A DNA stretch of 64,000 nt. It comes from Sulfurimonas sp. HSL-1716. GTDB taxonomy: Bacteria > Campylobacterota > Campylobacteria > Campylobacterales > Sulfurimonadaceae. The stretch covers positions 558,001 to 622,000 of the forward strand of contig NZ_CP147918.1 in the NCBI RefSeq assembly GCF_039645975.1, given 5' to 3'. The notes beneath the pieces were generated by a model that worked only from the letters and a program-made list of their open reading frames with translations, was not told the DNA's origin and did not search any database. Shown piece by piece: positions 8,519-16,861 of this stretch; the stretch's first letter is position 1, and each line of letters opens with the position of its first letter. A program made the translations under genes and the position numbers.

Positions 8519-10081
8519 ATGAGTTATTTGATGGCCATAGACGCAGGAACGGGAAGCGTAAGGGCGGTGATCTTCGATACAAAAGGCAAGCAGATAAGCG
8601 TGTCTCAAAGAGAGTGGACGCATCTTGAAGAACCGGGTGTGCCAAACAGTATGAGCTTTGATTGTCAAAACAACTGGCTTCTTGTCTGCGAATGTATAAA
8701 AGAATCTTTGAAAAATGCGGATCTCAAAGGCGAAGAGATAACGGCTCTGAGCGCTACGAGCATGCGTGAGGGGATCGTGCTTTACGATAACGAGGGCAAT
8801 GAGCTTTTTGCAGTAGCCAACGTAGATGCAAGAGCCTGTGATGAGGTAAAGTATCTCAAAGAGAACTTTCCCGGCATCGAAGAGGAGTTTTACGCCATCT
8901 CAGGTCAGACCTTTGCTCTTGGAGCGCTTCCCCGAATCATGTGGCTGAAAAACAACAGAGAAGATGTCTATGAAAAGGTATCGCGTATCTCCATGATAGG
9001 AGACTGGATACTTTTCAAGCTTAGCGGTATTATCGCGACGGATCCGAGCAACGGGGGCACTACGGGGATATTCTCGCTTAAAGACAGAGACTGGCAAAGC
9101 GAAATGGCGGCAAAGACCGGCCTAAAAGATGATATTTTTCCTCCATGTCTGGAGGTCGGCACGCTTATGGGAACAGTGAGCGAAAAAGCCGCACATGAGA
9201 CGGAGCTTTGTTTATCTACAAAGGTCGTGATGGGAGGAGGCGACGTCCAGCTCGGTTCTGCCGGTCTGGGTGTCGTAAACGAAGGTGATGCGGCGATTTT
9301 GGGAGGATCGTTCTGGCAGCAGATCGTCAACATTTCAAGCGGTGTCATACCTCCAAAAGATATCTCTGTGCGCGTTAATCCGCATGTCGTAAAGGGGCAG
9401 TCACAAGCCGAAGGGATAACCTTTTTCAGCGGTCTTGTGATGCGGTGGTTCAGAGATGCCTTTTGCGACATGGAAAAACTCGAAGCCCAAAAAAGAGGCA
9501 TGGATGTTTACGCGGTTTTGGAAGAGAAAGCCAAAAGCGTACCTGCGGGCTCGCACGGCATCATTCCCATCTTCTCCGATTCTATGAAATACGGCAGATG
9601 GTATCATGCCGCTCCGAGCTTTTTAAACCTCTCTATCGATCCAACTGTATGCAACCGTATTTCGATGTTTAGAAGCCTGCAGGAAAATGCGGCGATAGTA
9701 TCGAGCATAAACCTGCAGAAAATAAAAGAGTTTACGGGCATCGAGATAGATACCGTCGTATTTGCCGGAGGAGCGAGCAAAGGCACCCTTTGGCCTCAGA
9801 TACTCGCAGACGTCACGGGATGCAGTGTCAAGATCCCAAAAGTAACCGAAGCGACGGCTTTGGGTGCGGCAATGGCCGCTGGTGTCGGAGCGGGGATATA
9901 CGAAGATATAGTGTCTGCGGCAAACAGATTGGTTGTCTGGGATAAAACGTATGAGCCAAACATGCAAAACAAGCAGATCTATGATGAGCTAAAAACAAAG
10001 TTCGAGCATGCTTACAGCGCTCAGTTGAAGCTTGTAGACGAAGGCGTGACGACCTCTATGTGGAAGGCTCCCGGGCTGTAA
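8519..10081 (+). CDS. lsrK: Autoinducer-2 kinase LsrK (FGGY family)
   Basis: This 520-residue FGGY kinase opens with the ATP-binding DAGTGSVRAVIFDTKGK. It matches E. coli LsrK as I remember it at several specific places: SMREGIVLY, NVDARACDEV, GGGDVQLGSAGLGVV, FWQQIVN, RVNPHVVKG, MRWFRDAFC, YHAAPSFLNLSIDP, VFAGGASKGTLWPQILADV, ATALGAAMAAGVGAGI and the C-terminus TSMWKAPGL. These lie outside the generic FGGY signatures, so this is not merely a glycerol or xylulose kinase. LsrK phosphorylates the quorum signal DPD/AI-2 in the cytoplasm. Start ATG 8519 has AGGAAG (8509-8514). A longer frame from 8360 would overlap the upstream gene and is not credible. No lsrR, lsrACDB or lsrF is in this window. 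Confidence 0.88.
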   Translation: MSYLMAIDAGTGSVRAVIFDTKGKQISVSQREWTHLEEPGVPNSMSFDCQNNWLLVCECIKESLKNADLKGEEITALSATSMREGIVLYDNEGNELFAVANVDARACDEVKYLKENFPGIEEEFYAISGQTFALGALPRIMWLKNNREDVYEKVSRISMIGDWILFKLSGIIATDPSNGGTTGIFSLKDRDWQSEMAAKTGLKDDIFPPCLEVGTLMGTVSEKAAHETELCLSTKVVMGGGDVQLGSAGLGVVNEGDAAILGGSFWQQIVNISSGVIPPKDISVRVNPHVVKGQSQAEGITFFSGLVMRWFRDAFCDMEKLEAQKRGMDVYAVLEEKAKSVPAGSHGIIPIFSDSMKYGRWYHAAPSFLNLSIDPTVCNRISMFRSLQENAAIVSSINLQKIKEFTGIEIDTVVFAGGASKGTLWPQILADVTGCSVKIPKVTEATALGAAMAAGVGAGIYEDIVSAANRLVVWDKTYEPNMQNKQIYDELKTKFEHAYSAQLKLVDEGVTTSMWKAPGL

Positions 10082-10126
10082 GAGCCTTGTAACAATTTTG
10101 AAATATTGTAGTGTTATATTGCTATT

Positions 10127-11878
10127 ATGCAAACGACACTCACACAGACTTGGCTGGACAGGTTGGATCTTCTGGATATCGCCTTTCAGCCGATCTTAAA
10201 TATCCATACCGGTAAAATCTATGCAGTCGAAGCTCTGCTGCGCAATGTCGAAGATGCCGGATTTAAGTCTATATTCTCTCTTTTTGACAAGGTATACAAA
10301 GAGGGTATCCTTTACCCTTTTGATATAAAACTAAGAGAGATCGCGTTTGAAAAATTCACTACCATACCCGGCTACAAAGAGATAAAACTTTTTTACAATC
10401 TTGACAACCGCCTTTTCGAGATAAAGAACTATTCTCACGGAAATACGAAAAGATTATTAGAACAGTTCGATATCTCAAAAGACAATATCTGTTTTGAGAT
10501 ATCCGAACGTCATGAGATAACTCAGGAATGCGATATAACCACAGTCTTAAAACATTATCAGGATGAAGATTTTTGCATAGCTATCGATGATTTCGGGGTA
10601 GGACATTCAGGGTATAAGCTTCTGTATGAAAGCACTCCAAACGTCATTAAGATAGACAGATTCTTTTTAAGCGGTATCGAAACGAACATGAAAAAAAAAC
10701 TGCTTGTCAGAAACATAACGAACCTGGCGGTACAATTCGGTATAAAGGTCATAGCAGAAGGGGTGGAAACAAAGGAAGAGCTTCTAACCTGTAAGGATAT
10801 CGGATGCCACTATATACAGGGGTATCTCATCCAAAGACCGACCTTGAACGCCAAAGAGATAAAACCTCGTTATGAGGAGATCGTGGAGATTCTAAAAAGT
10901 GATAAAAGAGCAAAAGATATAAACTCCCAGATAAACGCATACATAGACAGGGCAAAGCCGTTTGATATAAAGACAAAAACGGCGGAGGTACTCAAATATC
11001 TCAAAGAAAATCCGAATATAAGTATCATGCCCATTGTCAACTCTTTGGATGAACCGATGGGCATCCTGCAGGACAAAGAGATAAAGAACTTTTTGTATTC
11101 GCCTTACGGGATGTCGCTTTTAAACAACGATTTTACGCAAAAGACAAAACTGAAAAATCTGATGACACCATGCGGTACCGCCGATATCAACAGTGACATA
11201 TCCACGATAATAGAGCTTTTTTCCAATAATCCCGAATCGGTCGGCATCCTTATTACAAAGAATTCAAAATATGTCGGATTTCTCTCTGCGCGTGCGATCA
11301 TCACTATCATGAACGAACAGAATCTTATCTTTGCAAGAGAACAAAATCCGCTCACAAAACTGCCCGGCAATATGGCAATAGACAGATATCTTGCCGGTAT
11401 TTCGGATGACAACTGCATCCTGTGCTATTTTGATCTGGACAATTTTAAGGCGTATAACGATAACTATGGATTTAGAAACGGGGACAGGGTGATAATGCTG
11501 TTTGCGGATATTTTAAAACAAAATCTTCCCGGCGAGTTTTTTAAAGCGCATATCGGCGGAGATGATTTCTTTGTCGCCGTCAAATTTCATAAAAACGGTG
11601 AGATCGCTTACGTAAATGCCATAAAAGAGATCATAGAAAAGTTTTCGCAAGACGTAAAGGCTTTTTATAGCCAAGAGGATCTGCAAAGAGGGTATATCGT
11701 GGCCAAAGACAGAGAATGCAAGACGAGAGAGTTTGCTCTGCTGAGCGTCAGCGCTTCTGTCATAGTGATAAAAACAAAAACAAAAAGAGATCTGGAGAGC
11801 ATCAATATGGTTTTGTCTTTTCAAAAAAAGATCGCCAAGAACGACAACACGAAGATATGTATAAGCAGTTTGTTGTAA
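10127..11878 (+). CDS. EAL - CBS pair - GGDEF signalling protein (cytoplasmic)
   Basis: This 583-residue protein has an unusual order. The N-terminal EAL phosphodiesterase domain (about 1-250) has FQPILNIHTGKIYAVEALLR, DDFGVGHSGY and IAEGVET intact, so c-di-GMP hydrolysis is plausible. A tandem CBS module (about 270-400) follows, a likely nucleotide sensor. The C-terminal GGDEF domain (405-583) carries the variant GGDDF in AHIGGDDFFVA and no RxxD inhibitory site. No TM segment is seen. It follows lsrK by 45 bases, so an AI-2/c-di-GMP link is possible, but a promoter-like ATATTGTAGTGTTATATTG in the gap allows separate expression. Confidence 0.85.
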   Translation: MQTTLTQTWLDRLDLLDIAFQPILNIHTGKIYAVEALLRNVEDAGFKSIFSLFDKVYKEGILYPFDIKLREIAFEKFTTIPGYKEIKLFYNLDNRLFEIKNYSHGNTKRLLEQFDISKDNICFEISERHEITQECDITTVLKHYQDEDFCIAIDDFGVGHSGYKLLYESTPNVIKIDRFFLSGIETNMKKKLLVRNITNLAVQFGIKVIAEGVETKEELLTCKDIGCHYIQGYLIQRPTLNAKEIKPRYEEIVEILKSDKRAKDINSQINAYIDRAKPFDIKTKTAEVLKYLKENPNISIMPIVNSLDEPMGILQDKEIKNFLYSPYGMSLLNNDFTQKTKLKNLMTPCGTADINSDISTIIELFSNNPESVGILITKNSKYVGFLSARAIITIMNEQNLIFAREQNPLTKLPGNMAIDRYLAGISDDNCILCYFDLDNFKAYNDNYGFRNGDRVIMLFADILKQNLPGEFFKAHIGGDDFFVAVKFHKNGEIAYVNAIKEIIEKFSQDVKAFYSQEDLQRGYIVAKDRECKTREFALLSVSASVIVIKTKTKRDLESINMVLSFQKKIAKNDNTKICISSLL

Positions 11879-11908
11879 AACCCGGAGCGTAAAAGCGGTT
11901 ATAGAGAT

Positions 11909-11944
11909 AAAAAAAGGGAAGGATCCGATTCCGAAGAACCGGAT
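11909..11944 (-). terminator. Probable intrinsic terminator for the SnoaL-like gene
   Basis: A 22-base hairpin (11923-11944) pairs ATCCG with CGGAT and TTC with GAA around a CGAA tetraloop with one mismatch. On the minus strand it directly follows the stop at 11945 and is followed 7 bases later by seven T's (11915-11909). The spacing is longer than ideal. Confidence 0.45.
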
Positions 11945-12343
11945 TTATGAAGGACCGATCTGTTTGTACAGGGAGTTTAGATCCCCCAAGACGTTTATGC
12001 TGGCGATCTTTCCGTTTTTAAAGTGAAAAAAAGAAGCGCCGGAGTAGCTGATACGTTTTTTTGTCGGTTCATAATCGAGAAGTTTTCCTTCATGTTTGCC
12101 TGAATAGGTCACATAAGCTGAAGCTACATTTCCCTCAGAGATCAAGATCTCGACGGCATGATAAAGGTTGGGAAATGCCTCAAAGAGCATTTTCGCATAA
12201 TCTTTAAAACCGTCTATGCCGTTGGCGACAATATCTAAAGAGCCTCTGAAACGGACGTCGCCATCGAGCAATAGATCCGCTTTTGTAAAATCATGACTGT
12301 TCCACATAGCATAGTATTCACTCACAAGTTGTTTGTTGTCCAT
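11945..12343 (-). CDS. SnoaL-like / ester cyclase family protein (NTF2 fold)
   Basis: This 132-residue protein has the pattern of the SnoaL-like polyketide-cyclase/ester-cyclase group of the NTF2 superfamily. Marks are the opening helix QLVSEYYAMWNSHDFTKADLLL, then GIDGFKDYAKMLFEAFPNLYH, the strand SAYVTYSGKHEGK, and the closing FFHFKNGKIASINVLGD. Members are small cytoplasmic proteins with varied or unknown substrates, so no reaction is assigned. AAAGAAAG precedes the ATG at 12343. It lies 9 bases after a small acidic protein gene on the same strand; the two are probably cotranscribed. Confidence 0.75.
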   Translation of the reverse strand: MDNKQLVSEYYAMWNSHDFTKADLLLDGDVRFRGSLDIVANGIDGFKDYAKMLFEAFPNLYHAVEILISEGNVASAYVTYSGKHEGKLLDYEPTKKRISYSGASFFHFKNGKIASINVLGDLNSLYKQIGPS

Positions 12344-12352
12344 GATCTTTCT

Positions 12353-12598
12353 TTAATCAACGTAATTTTTTTTGTGACCGAATTTTTGCACCGAAGGGTA
12401 TTCATCGTCAAAGTCATCCATGTCATCATAATCTTCATAATTGATCGAGAAGATCTTCTCATAGCCTCTTTTTTCAAGCTCGCTATCGAGCACATGTGTG
12501 TCGTACCCTTTGCTTTTGCAAAGCTCTAAGATTTCAGCAATATCATCTGAATCAACGCCGTAAAGTTCCATTTCTAATTTAATATCAGAAATTTTCAT
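12353..12598 (-). CDS. Small acidic conserved protein, unknown
   Basis: The 81-residue product is very acidic near its C-terminus (NYEDYDDMDDFDDEYP) and begins with an amphipathic helix, MKISDIKLEMELYGVDSDDI. There is no signal peptide, TM segment or cysteine pattern. A good AAGAGGA Shine-Dalgarno precedes the ATG at 12598, which supports it as a real gene despite its size. It leads the SnoaL-like gene. I do not recognise the family. Confidence 0.65.
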   Translation of the reverse strand: MKISDIKLEMELYGVDSDDIAEILELCKSKGYDTHVLDSELEKRGYEKIFSINYEDYDDMDDFDDEYPSVQKFGHKKNYVD

Positions 12599-12649
12599 TC
12601 GTTCCTCTTAAAAAACAATAAAAATAGCAGTAAAACACCGCTCTGAAAA

Positions 12650-12730
12650 GTTTGATTGTTCATCAAACACAGACATAAAAAACTAAATCAAAGATCTGAC
12701 TCAATAGCGAAGCGCTATGAATATCTGAGT
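12650..12730. other. Structured intergenic region between small protein gene and dnaX
   Basis: The 220-base gap holds a perfect 7-bp hairpin GTTTGAT/ATCAAAC with a 5-base loop (12650-12668). It also holds the inverted repeat ATAGCGAAGCGCTAT (12704-12718), flanked by ACTCA (12699-12703) and TGAGT (12726-12730). The latter could be an operator or an RNA stem with a 7-base bulge. It matches no RNA family I know. Confidence 0.45.
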
Positions 12731-12783
12731 AGGAAATTATACAATATTTTGCAATTTTTTATAGTAACTCTTAATTTTTTTAA

Positions 12784-12792
12784 TGCTAGAAT
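12784..12792 (+). promoter_or_regulatory. Extended -10 promoter of dnaX
   Basis: TGCTAGAAT is an extended -10 (TG-n-TAGAAT, 5/6) behind a T-rich tract, the style of Campylobacterota sigma-70 promoters. It lies 27 bases before the dnaX start. Confidence 0.55.
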
Positions 12793-12818
12793 CTATTTAA
12801 AATATATCGGAGCCGCGC

Positions 12819-14498
12819 GTGAAAGAAAATTCTGAAGTCTTAGCATTAAAATACCGTCCCAACAGTTTTGAGGAACTGATAGGCCAGGAAGCTATCTCTC
12901 AGACGCTTTCGCTTGCACTTGATTCAAAACGGCTCTCCCATGCCTATCTTTTCTCGGGACTTAGAGGAAGCGGCAAGACGTCCACGGCGCGTATCTTTGC
13001 CAAAGCTCTCATCTGTGACAGAGGGCCGACATCAAATCCATGCGGCAGCTGTGAACACTGCATGATGGCCGAACAAAACCGCCATATAGATATCATTGAG
13101 ATGGATGCGGCTTCAAACCGCGGGATCGACGATATACGCGAACTGGTCGAACAGACGAAATATAAACCGGCATCTGCAGGATATAAGATATTTATCATCG
13201 ATGAGGTACATATGCTGACGCCTCCGGCATTCAATGCTCTTTTAAAAACGCTTGAAGAGCCGCCGGAATACGTGAAGTTCATACTTGCGACGACCGATCC
13301 GTTGAAACTTCCCGCTACCATACTTTCGCGCACTCAGCATTTTAGGTTCAAGCGCATTGCACCTTTGAAGGTTGTGCACCATCTTTCACATATACTTCAT
13401 CTTGAAAATATCGAGTATGAACCTCAGGCTCTGGAGATACTTGCGCGCAGCGGAAACGGAAGCCTTCGCGATACTTTGACTCTGCTCGATCAGGCTATTA
13501 TCTATTCGAAGAACTTCGTGGACGTCAAGACCGTTACCGATATGCTCGGGTTAGTAGACCCTAACTTTATAACGGAGATATTTAAAGCGGTATTTGCCAA
13601 AGATTATGCTTCACTGGTCGAGTTTACGAAAGTACTTGAAGAGTATGAAGCCGAGATGGTTGTCGATGAGCTTGTTTCCTACTTAAAAGAGCGGATGTTT
13701 GCAAACGATCCGCTCTTTTCTACGCTTATATTGGATAGATTTTTCAGGATACTGAATGATTCGAAAAGTCTGTTCGCTATCAATGCCGACGGAAGTTTTG
13801 TCCTCTCGCTTCTTTTTTTCAAGATGGTCGAAGCCCTTAGAGTCAAAGAGATAGACCAGATGATAGAATCTCTGCAAAAAGAGGTGAAGCATCTGGATGT
13901 CGTGAAAGTTCCGGCTCCGGCTCAGATAGCCGATAAATATGAGGATGAAGAGCCTCTCAAACAGTCTCCTGCCGAGGTACCTGCGGTGCAAGAGGAAACT
14001 TCATCGGAAGAAAAAGCAGATGATGAATCGCTTAAAAAATATGAAAAACTCGTCGCAAACATTATGGATAGAAACATAGAACTGGGAGAGTGTTTTGTCC
14101 GACATATCCGTTTTATCTCTTTTGAAGAGGGTGTGTTGACATGGGAAAGCTGTGTTGATGAAGAGTGCAAAAAAGCGCTTAGCCGTGGTTTTAGTGTTAT
14201 AAAACAGCTGGTTCGCGAGGTGTTCGGATTTGAAACGGTTATGAAAAACCTTCCATGCTCCAGATCAGAAGAACAGATAGTGCAAAACCAGCCAGAATCC
14301 CAAGAAGAGGAAGAATCTCAACCCTCTTCGATGGTGGAAGAGAGCGAAGTCGGAACGGGAAGCTGTGTGACGAACTGTTCGGAGGGCGACGAGTCGGTAA
14401 AAGAGTTTGACGGAGCTTCCATTTTGGATGAGCCGATGATACAAAAAGCCACAGAGATGTTTGAAGCTACGAAGATAACGGTACAGTCAAAAATATAA
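12819..14498 (+). CDS. dnaX: DNA polymerase III subunits gamma/tau
   Basis: This 559-residue clamp-loader ATPase has the signature VLALKYRPNSFEELIGQE and P-loop GLRGSGKTSTAR. Its zinc module starts at Cys in LICDRGP and continues NPCGSCEHC. The Walker B is FIIDEVHML, with sensor 1 LATTDPLKLPATILSRTQ. Residues about 370-559 form the acidic, Glu-rich tau-like tail. The start is GTG at 12819 with GGAG 6 bases ahead; the next in-frame Met is too far in. I saw no obvious slippery A-run with hairpin for a gamma frameshift, but did not fold the RNA. The MFS gene follows after 2 bases. Confidence 0.95.
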   Translation: MKENSEVLALKYRPNSFEELIGQEAISQTLSLALDSKRLSHAYLFSGLRGSGKTSTARIFAKALICDRGPTSNPCGSCEHCMMAEQNRHIDIIEMDAASNRGIDDIRELVEQTKYKPASAGYKIFIIDEVHMLTPPAFNALLKTLEEPPEYVKFILATTDPLKLPATILSRTQHFRFKRIAPLKVVHHLSHILHLENIEYEPQALEILARSGNGSLRDTLTLLDQAIIYSKNFVDVKTVTDMLGLVDPNFITEIFKAVFAKDYASLVEFTKVLEEYEAEMVVDELVSYLKERMFANDPLFSTLILDRFFRILNDSKSLFAINADGSFVLSLLFFKMVEALRVKEIDQMIESLQKEVKHLDVVKVPAPAQIADKYEDEEPLKQSPAEVPAVQEETSSEEKADDESLKKYEKLVANIMDRNIELGECFVRHIRFISFEEGVLTWESCVDEECKKALSRGFSVIKQLVREVFGFETVMKNLPCSRSEEQIVQNQPESQEEEESQPSSMVEESEVGTGSCVTNCSEGDESVKEFDGASILDEPMIQKATEMFEATKITVQSKI

Positions 14499-14500
14499 CT

Positions 14501-15694
14501 TTGAAAAACAGATCTGCGAAAAACAAGTACGCCGTACATGGCTTTTTTATCTCCATTGCCACGACCATTGCCGAACCTGCGACCATTTTGCCTCTGATGG
14601 TGAGTTTTTTCGGCGGTTCGCATCTGCTTATAGGTTTTTTTACTTCACTTATCAAAGGCGGTTCTATTTTAGTACAGCTGTTTGCCGCTTTTTATGCACA
14701 GAGCTATCCCAAGATGATGCCTTATCTTTACCGCGTTTTTGCCGCAAGGTTCTTTGCCTGGTTTAGCATAGGTTTTGTCATCTTCTTTTTCGGCAAAGAC
14801 CATCCCGATATCGCTCTTGTCAGTATAGGAACGGGATTATTTCTATTTTCGTTTGCAGCCGGATTTGGGTCGGTCTATTTTAACGAGATAGTCGCAAAAG
14901 TCTTTACCCATAAAACCCGAGGCAAAGCGATAGCCAACAGACAGTTCTTTATGGGGCTGGGTTCGATCATAAGCGGCGGGATAGCTGGCTGGATAATGTC
15001 GATGTATGAAGCTCCGTATTCGTACGGAGTGCTTTATATGTTCAGTGCGCTGCTTATGCTTATTGGCATCTATGCTTTTGCGACCATAGAGGAGCCGGTA
15101 AAGGAACAGGTATCGCAAAAAGAGGAGAAGTTCAGACATTTTTTAAAAAACAGTTTTAAAACTCTGCGGGCCGACAAAGCCTTGAGATGCCAGATCCTTG
15201 TTTACCTGTTTTCATATACCTATCTTCTGTCTCTGCCTTTTATTATTTTGGACATAAAAGATCAGATACACCTCAGCGGTTTTATCGTCGGCGGACTTAT
15301 AACGGCACAGATGGCAGGCGGAATGATAAGCAATATCCTCTGGGGATATCTTTCTCAAAACAGATATATAGTACGAAGCGGGTTTGTTTTGCACATAAGC
15401 GCGATCGCCCTTATGCTTGTAAGTACGAAAGAGGAAGTTTTTTTTCTGGTGTTTTTTCTCATAGGTGCTGCGATGGACGGTCTTCGCCTCGCTTTTTCAA
15501 ACATGATTCTTATCATTGCTCCCGAACATAAACGTCCCGTTTATATTGCGCTGCAGTCGAATCTGACTTCTTTAGGGCTTTTTTTCCCCGTTTTAGGCGC
15601 TTTACTGGTAGAGCGTTTGGGATATCATCCGCTTTACGGGTTCACTCTTCTTACGTTAAGTGCGGGATTTCTTCTCTCGCTGAGGTTAAAGTAG
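14501..15694 (+). CDS. MFS transporter
   Basis: This 397-residue integral membrane protein has about 12 hydrophobic segments and the two-halves pattern of the major facilitator superfamily, with a cytoplasmic charged loop near 190-220 (KEQVSQKEEKFRHFLK). The start is TTG at 14501, two bases after the dnaX stop. It has no clear Shine-Dalgarno and so probably depends on translational coupling. Residues FNEIVAKVFTHKTRGKAIAN resemble the A-like loop after TM4. The substrate is unknown. Its stop lies one base from the stop of the convergent MCP-like gene. Confidence 0.85.
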   Translation: MKNRSAKNKYAVHGFFISIATTIAEPATILPLMVSFFGGSHLLIGFFTSLIKGGSILVQLFAAFYAQSYPKMMPYLYRVFAARFFAWFSIGFVIFFFGKDHPDIALVSIGTGLFLFSFAAGFGSVYFNEIVAKVFTHKTRGKAIANRQFFMGLGSIISGGIAGWIMSMYEAPYSYGVLYMFSALLMLIGIYAFATIEEPVKEQVSQKEEKFRHFLKNSFKTLRADKALRCQILVYLFSYTYLLSLPFIILDIKDQIHLSGFIVGGLITAQMAGGMISNILWGYLSQNRYIVRSGFVLHISAIALMLVSTKEEVFFLVFFLIGAAMDGLRLAFSNMILIIAPEHKRPVYIALQSNLTSLGLFFPVLGALLVERLGYHPLYGFTLLTLSAGFLLSLRLK

Positions 15695-15695
15695 T

Positions 15696-16784
15696 TTATT
15701 TCAGGTTGCCTATAGCATCGACTATAAGGGATATCTCTGTTTTGGCTTCGGTGAGAGACTGCTGGGTGCGTTCGGCAAGTTTGCGTACTTCGTCCGCGAC
15801 AACGGCAAAACCGCGTCCATGTTCACCCGCACGGGCTGCCTCTATGGCGGCGTTTAGAGCGAGCAGATTTGTCTGATCCGCTATGTCGTTAATGGTTTCT
15901 AAGACTTTGTATATCTCTTTGCTTTGAGATTGCAGCTGCGTTATATCCGTCTGCTCTTCGCTGCTGTGTACCTCGCAGCTTTCCAGTTTACTTTTTAGAT
16001 CTTCGATTTGCAATGCCGTTTCGTTTTCAAGATTTGAGAGTTTTTCTTTGAGTTCATCTATCGTGATGAGATAGGAATCTTCAAGCTCTTTTTTTTCATT
16101 GACGATCTGCTCTTGCGTATCATGCAGCGAGCTGTTTTGCTCTTTTAATCCGTTATTCTCCTCTTGCAGTTCATGCATATCTTTTTCGATCTTTGAGATC
16201 TCATTTTGCAGAGACATTATCGTTTCGTCTTTAAAATCGTCGTTCGTATCTGTGATTTTTTCGATGATTGTCTCTTTTGTTTTTCCAAACAGCATATAAC
16301 CCGCAAAAATTCCTGCGATCAGCGCGAGAAGAGCAGAGATAAATATAAAGACGTATGATGCAGACGATTTTTCGACGACCTTTTTGATAACGGGTTTATC
16401 GACATATACGGTGCGTATTTGAGGTTTGGGTGTCATGTCTTGCTTTTGTTGTTTTGTAGCAGGTGCGGGAAGATCTTTTTTCATCTGTAGATAACTCTTC
16501 TTTATCGATTCGATCTCTTCTTTTTGTACGGTTTTGTTTTTTAGCGAATCCAAAAGCGTGACAGTAGCGTTTCTTATCTTGTTTAAAGATGCGTCTTTGT
16601 CTGATGAAGAGACAAGCAGCCTCTCATGTGTTGCAAGAGTAAGGTAATAAAGGGAGATTTTATCTTCGATGCCAAGACGGGGTGCTATCTTGTCTATTTT
16701 GTCATTTAATTCTGCATAGTTCGTTTCAAGATTTTCTGCGAAAAGATTTACAAATATAAAAAAAGCCAATAGTATGATTTTCAT
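15696..16784 (-). CDS. Truncated MCP-like membrane protein with chemoreceptor tip
   Basis: The 362-residue protein has a signal peptide (1-16) and a periplasmic helical region (17-140) with a Pro/Lys/Gln-rich stretch. One TM segment lies at 143-166, a long coiled coil at 170-300, and the highly conserved chemoreceptor hairpin tip at 303-340 ([39 protein letters not shown]). It then ends after only about 20 more residues, so the C-terminal methylation helix of a normal receptor is absent. The stop TAA is clean. The tip should still bind CheA/CheW, which are encoded 8 kb away, but receptor trimer geometry would be unusual. No strong Shine-Dalgarno is seen. Confidence 0.8.
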   Translation of the reverse strand: MKIILLAFFIFVNLFAENLETNYAELNDKIDKIAPRLGIEDKISLYYLTLATHERLLVSSSDKDASLNKIRNATVTLLDSLKNKTVQKEEIESIKKSYLQMKKDLPAPATKQQKQDMTPKPQIRTVYVDKPVIKKVVEKSSASYVFIFISALLALIAGIFAGYMLFGKTKETIIEKITDTNDDFKDETIMSLQNEISKIEKDMHELQEENNGLKEQNSSLHDTQEQIVNEKKELEDSYLITIDELKEKLSNLENETALQIEDLKSKLESCEVHSSEEQTDITQLQSQSKEIYKVLETINDIADQTNLLALNAAIEAARAGEHGRGFAVVADEVRKLAERTQQSLTEAKTEISLIVDAIGNLK

Positions 16785-16861
16785 ACTTGTATTAAAGCAT
16801 AAAACTCTTCAAAAATCAAACTATATTTAGCTAAAACAGATAAATATAGTAGAATTTCATT

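Noticed and set aside
12599-12818. Possible SRP RNA or other known RNA before dnaX
   Set aside because: The GGAA-tetraloop core and flanking consensus of SRP RNA are absent.
15690-15700. A frameshift that cut off the MCP C-terminus
   Set aside because: The sequence beyond the stop is the coding end of the MFS gene on the other strand, with no MCP-like text in other frames.
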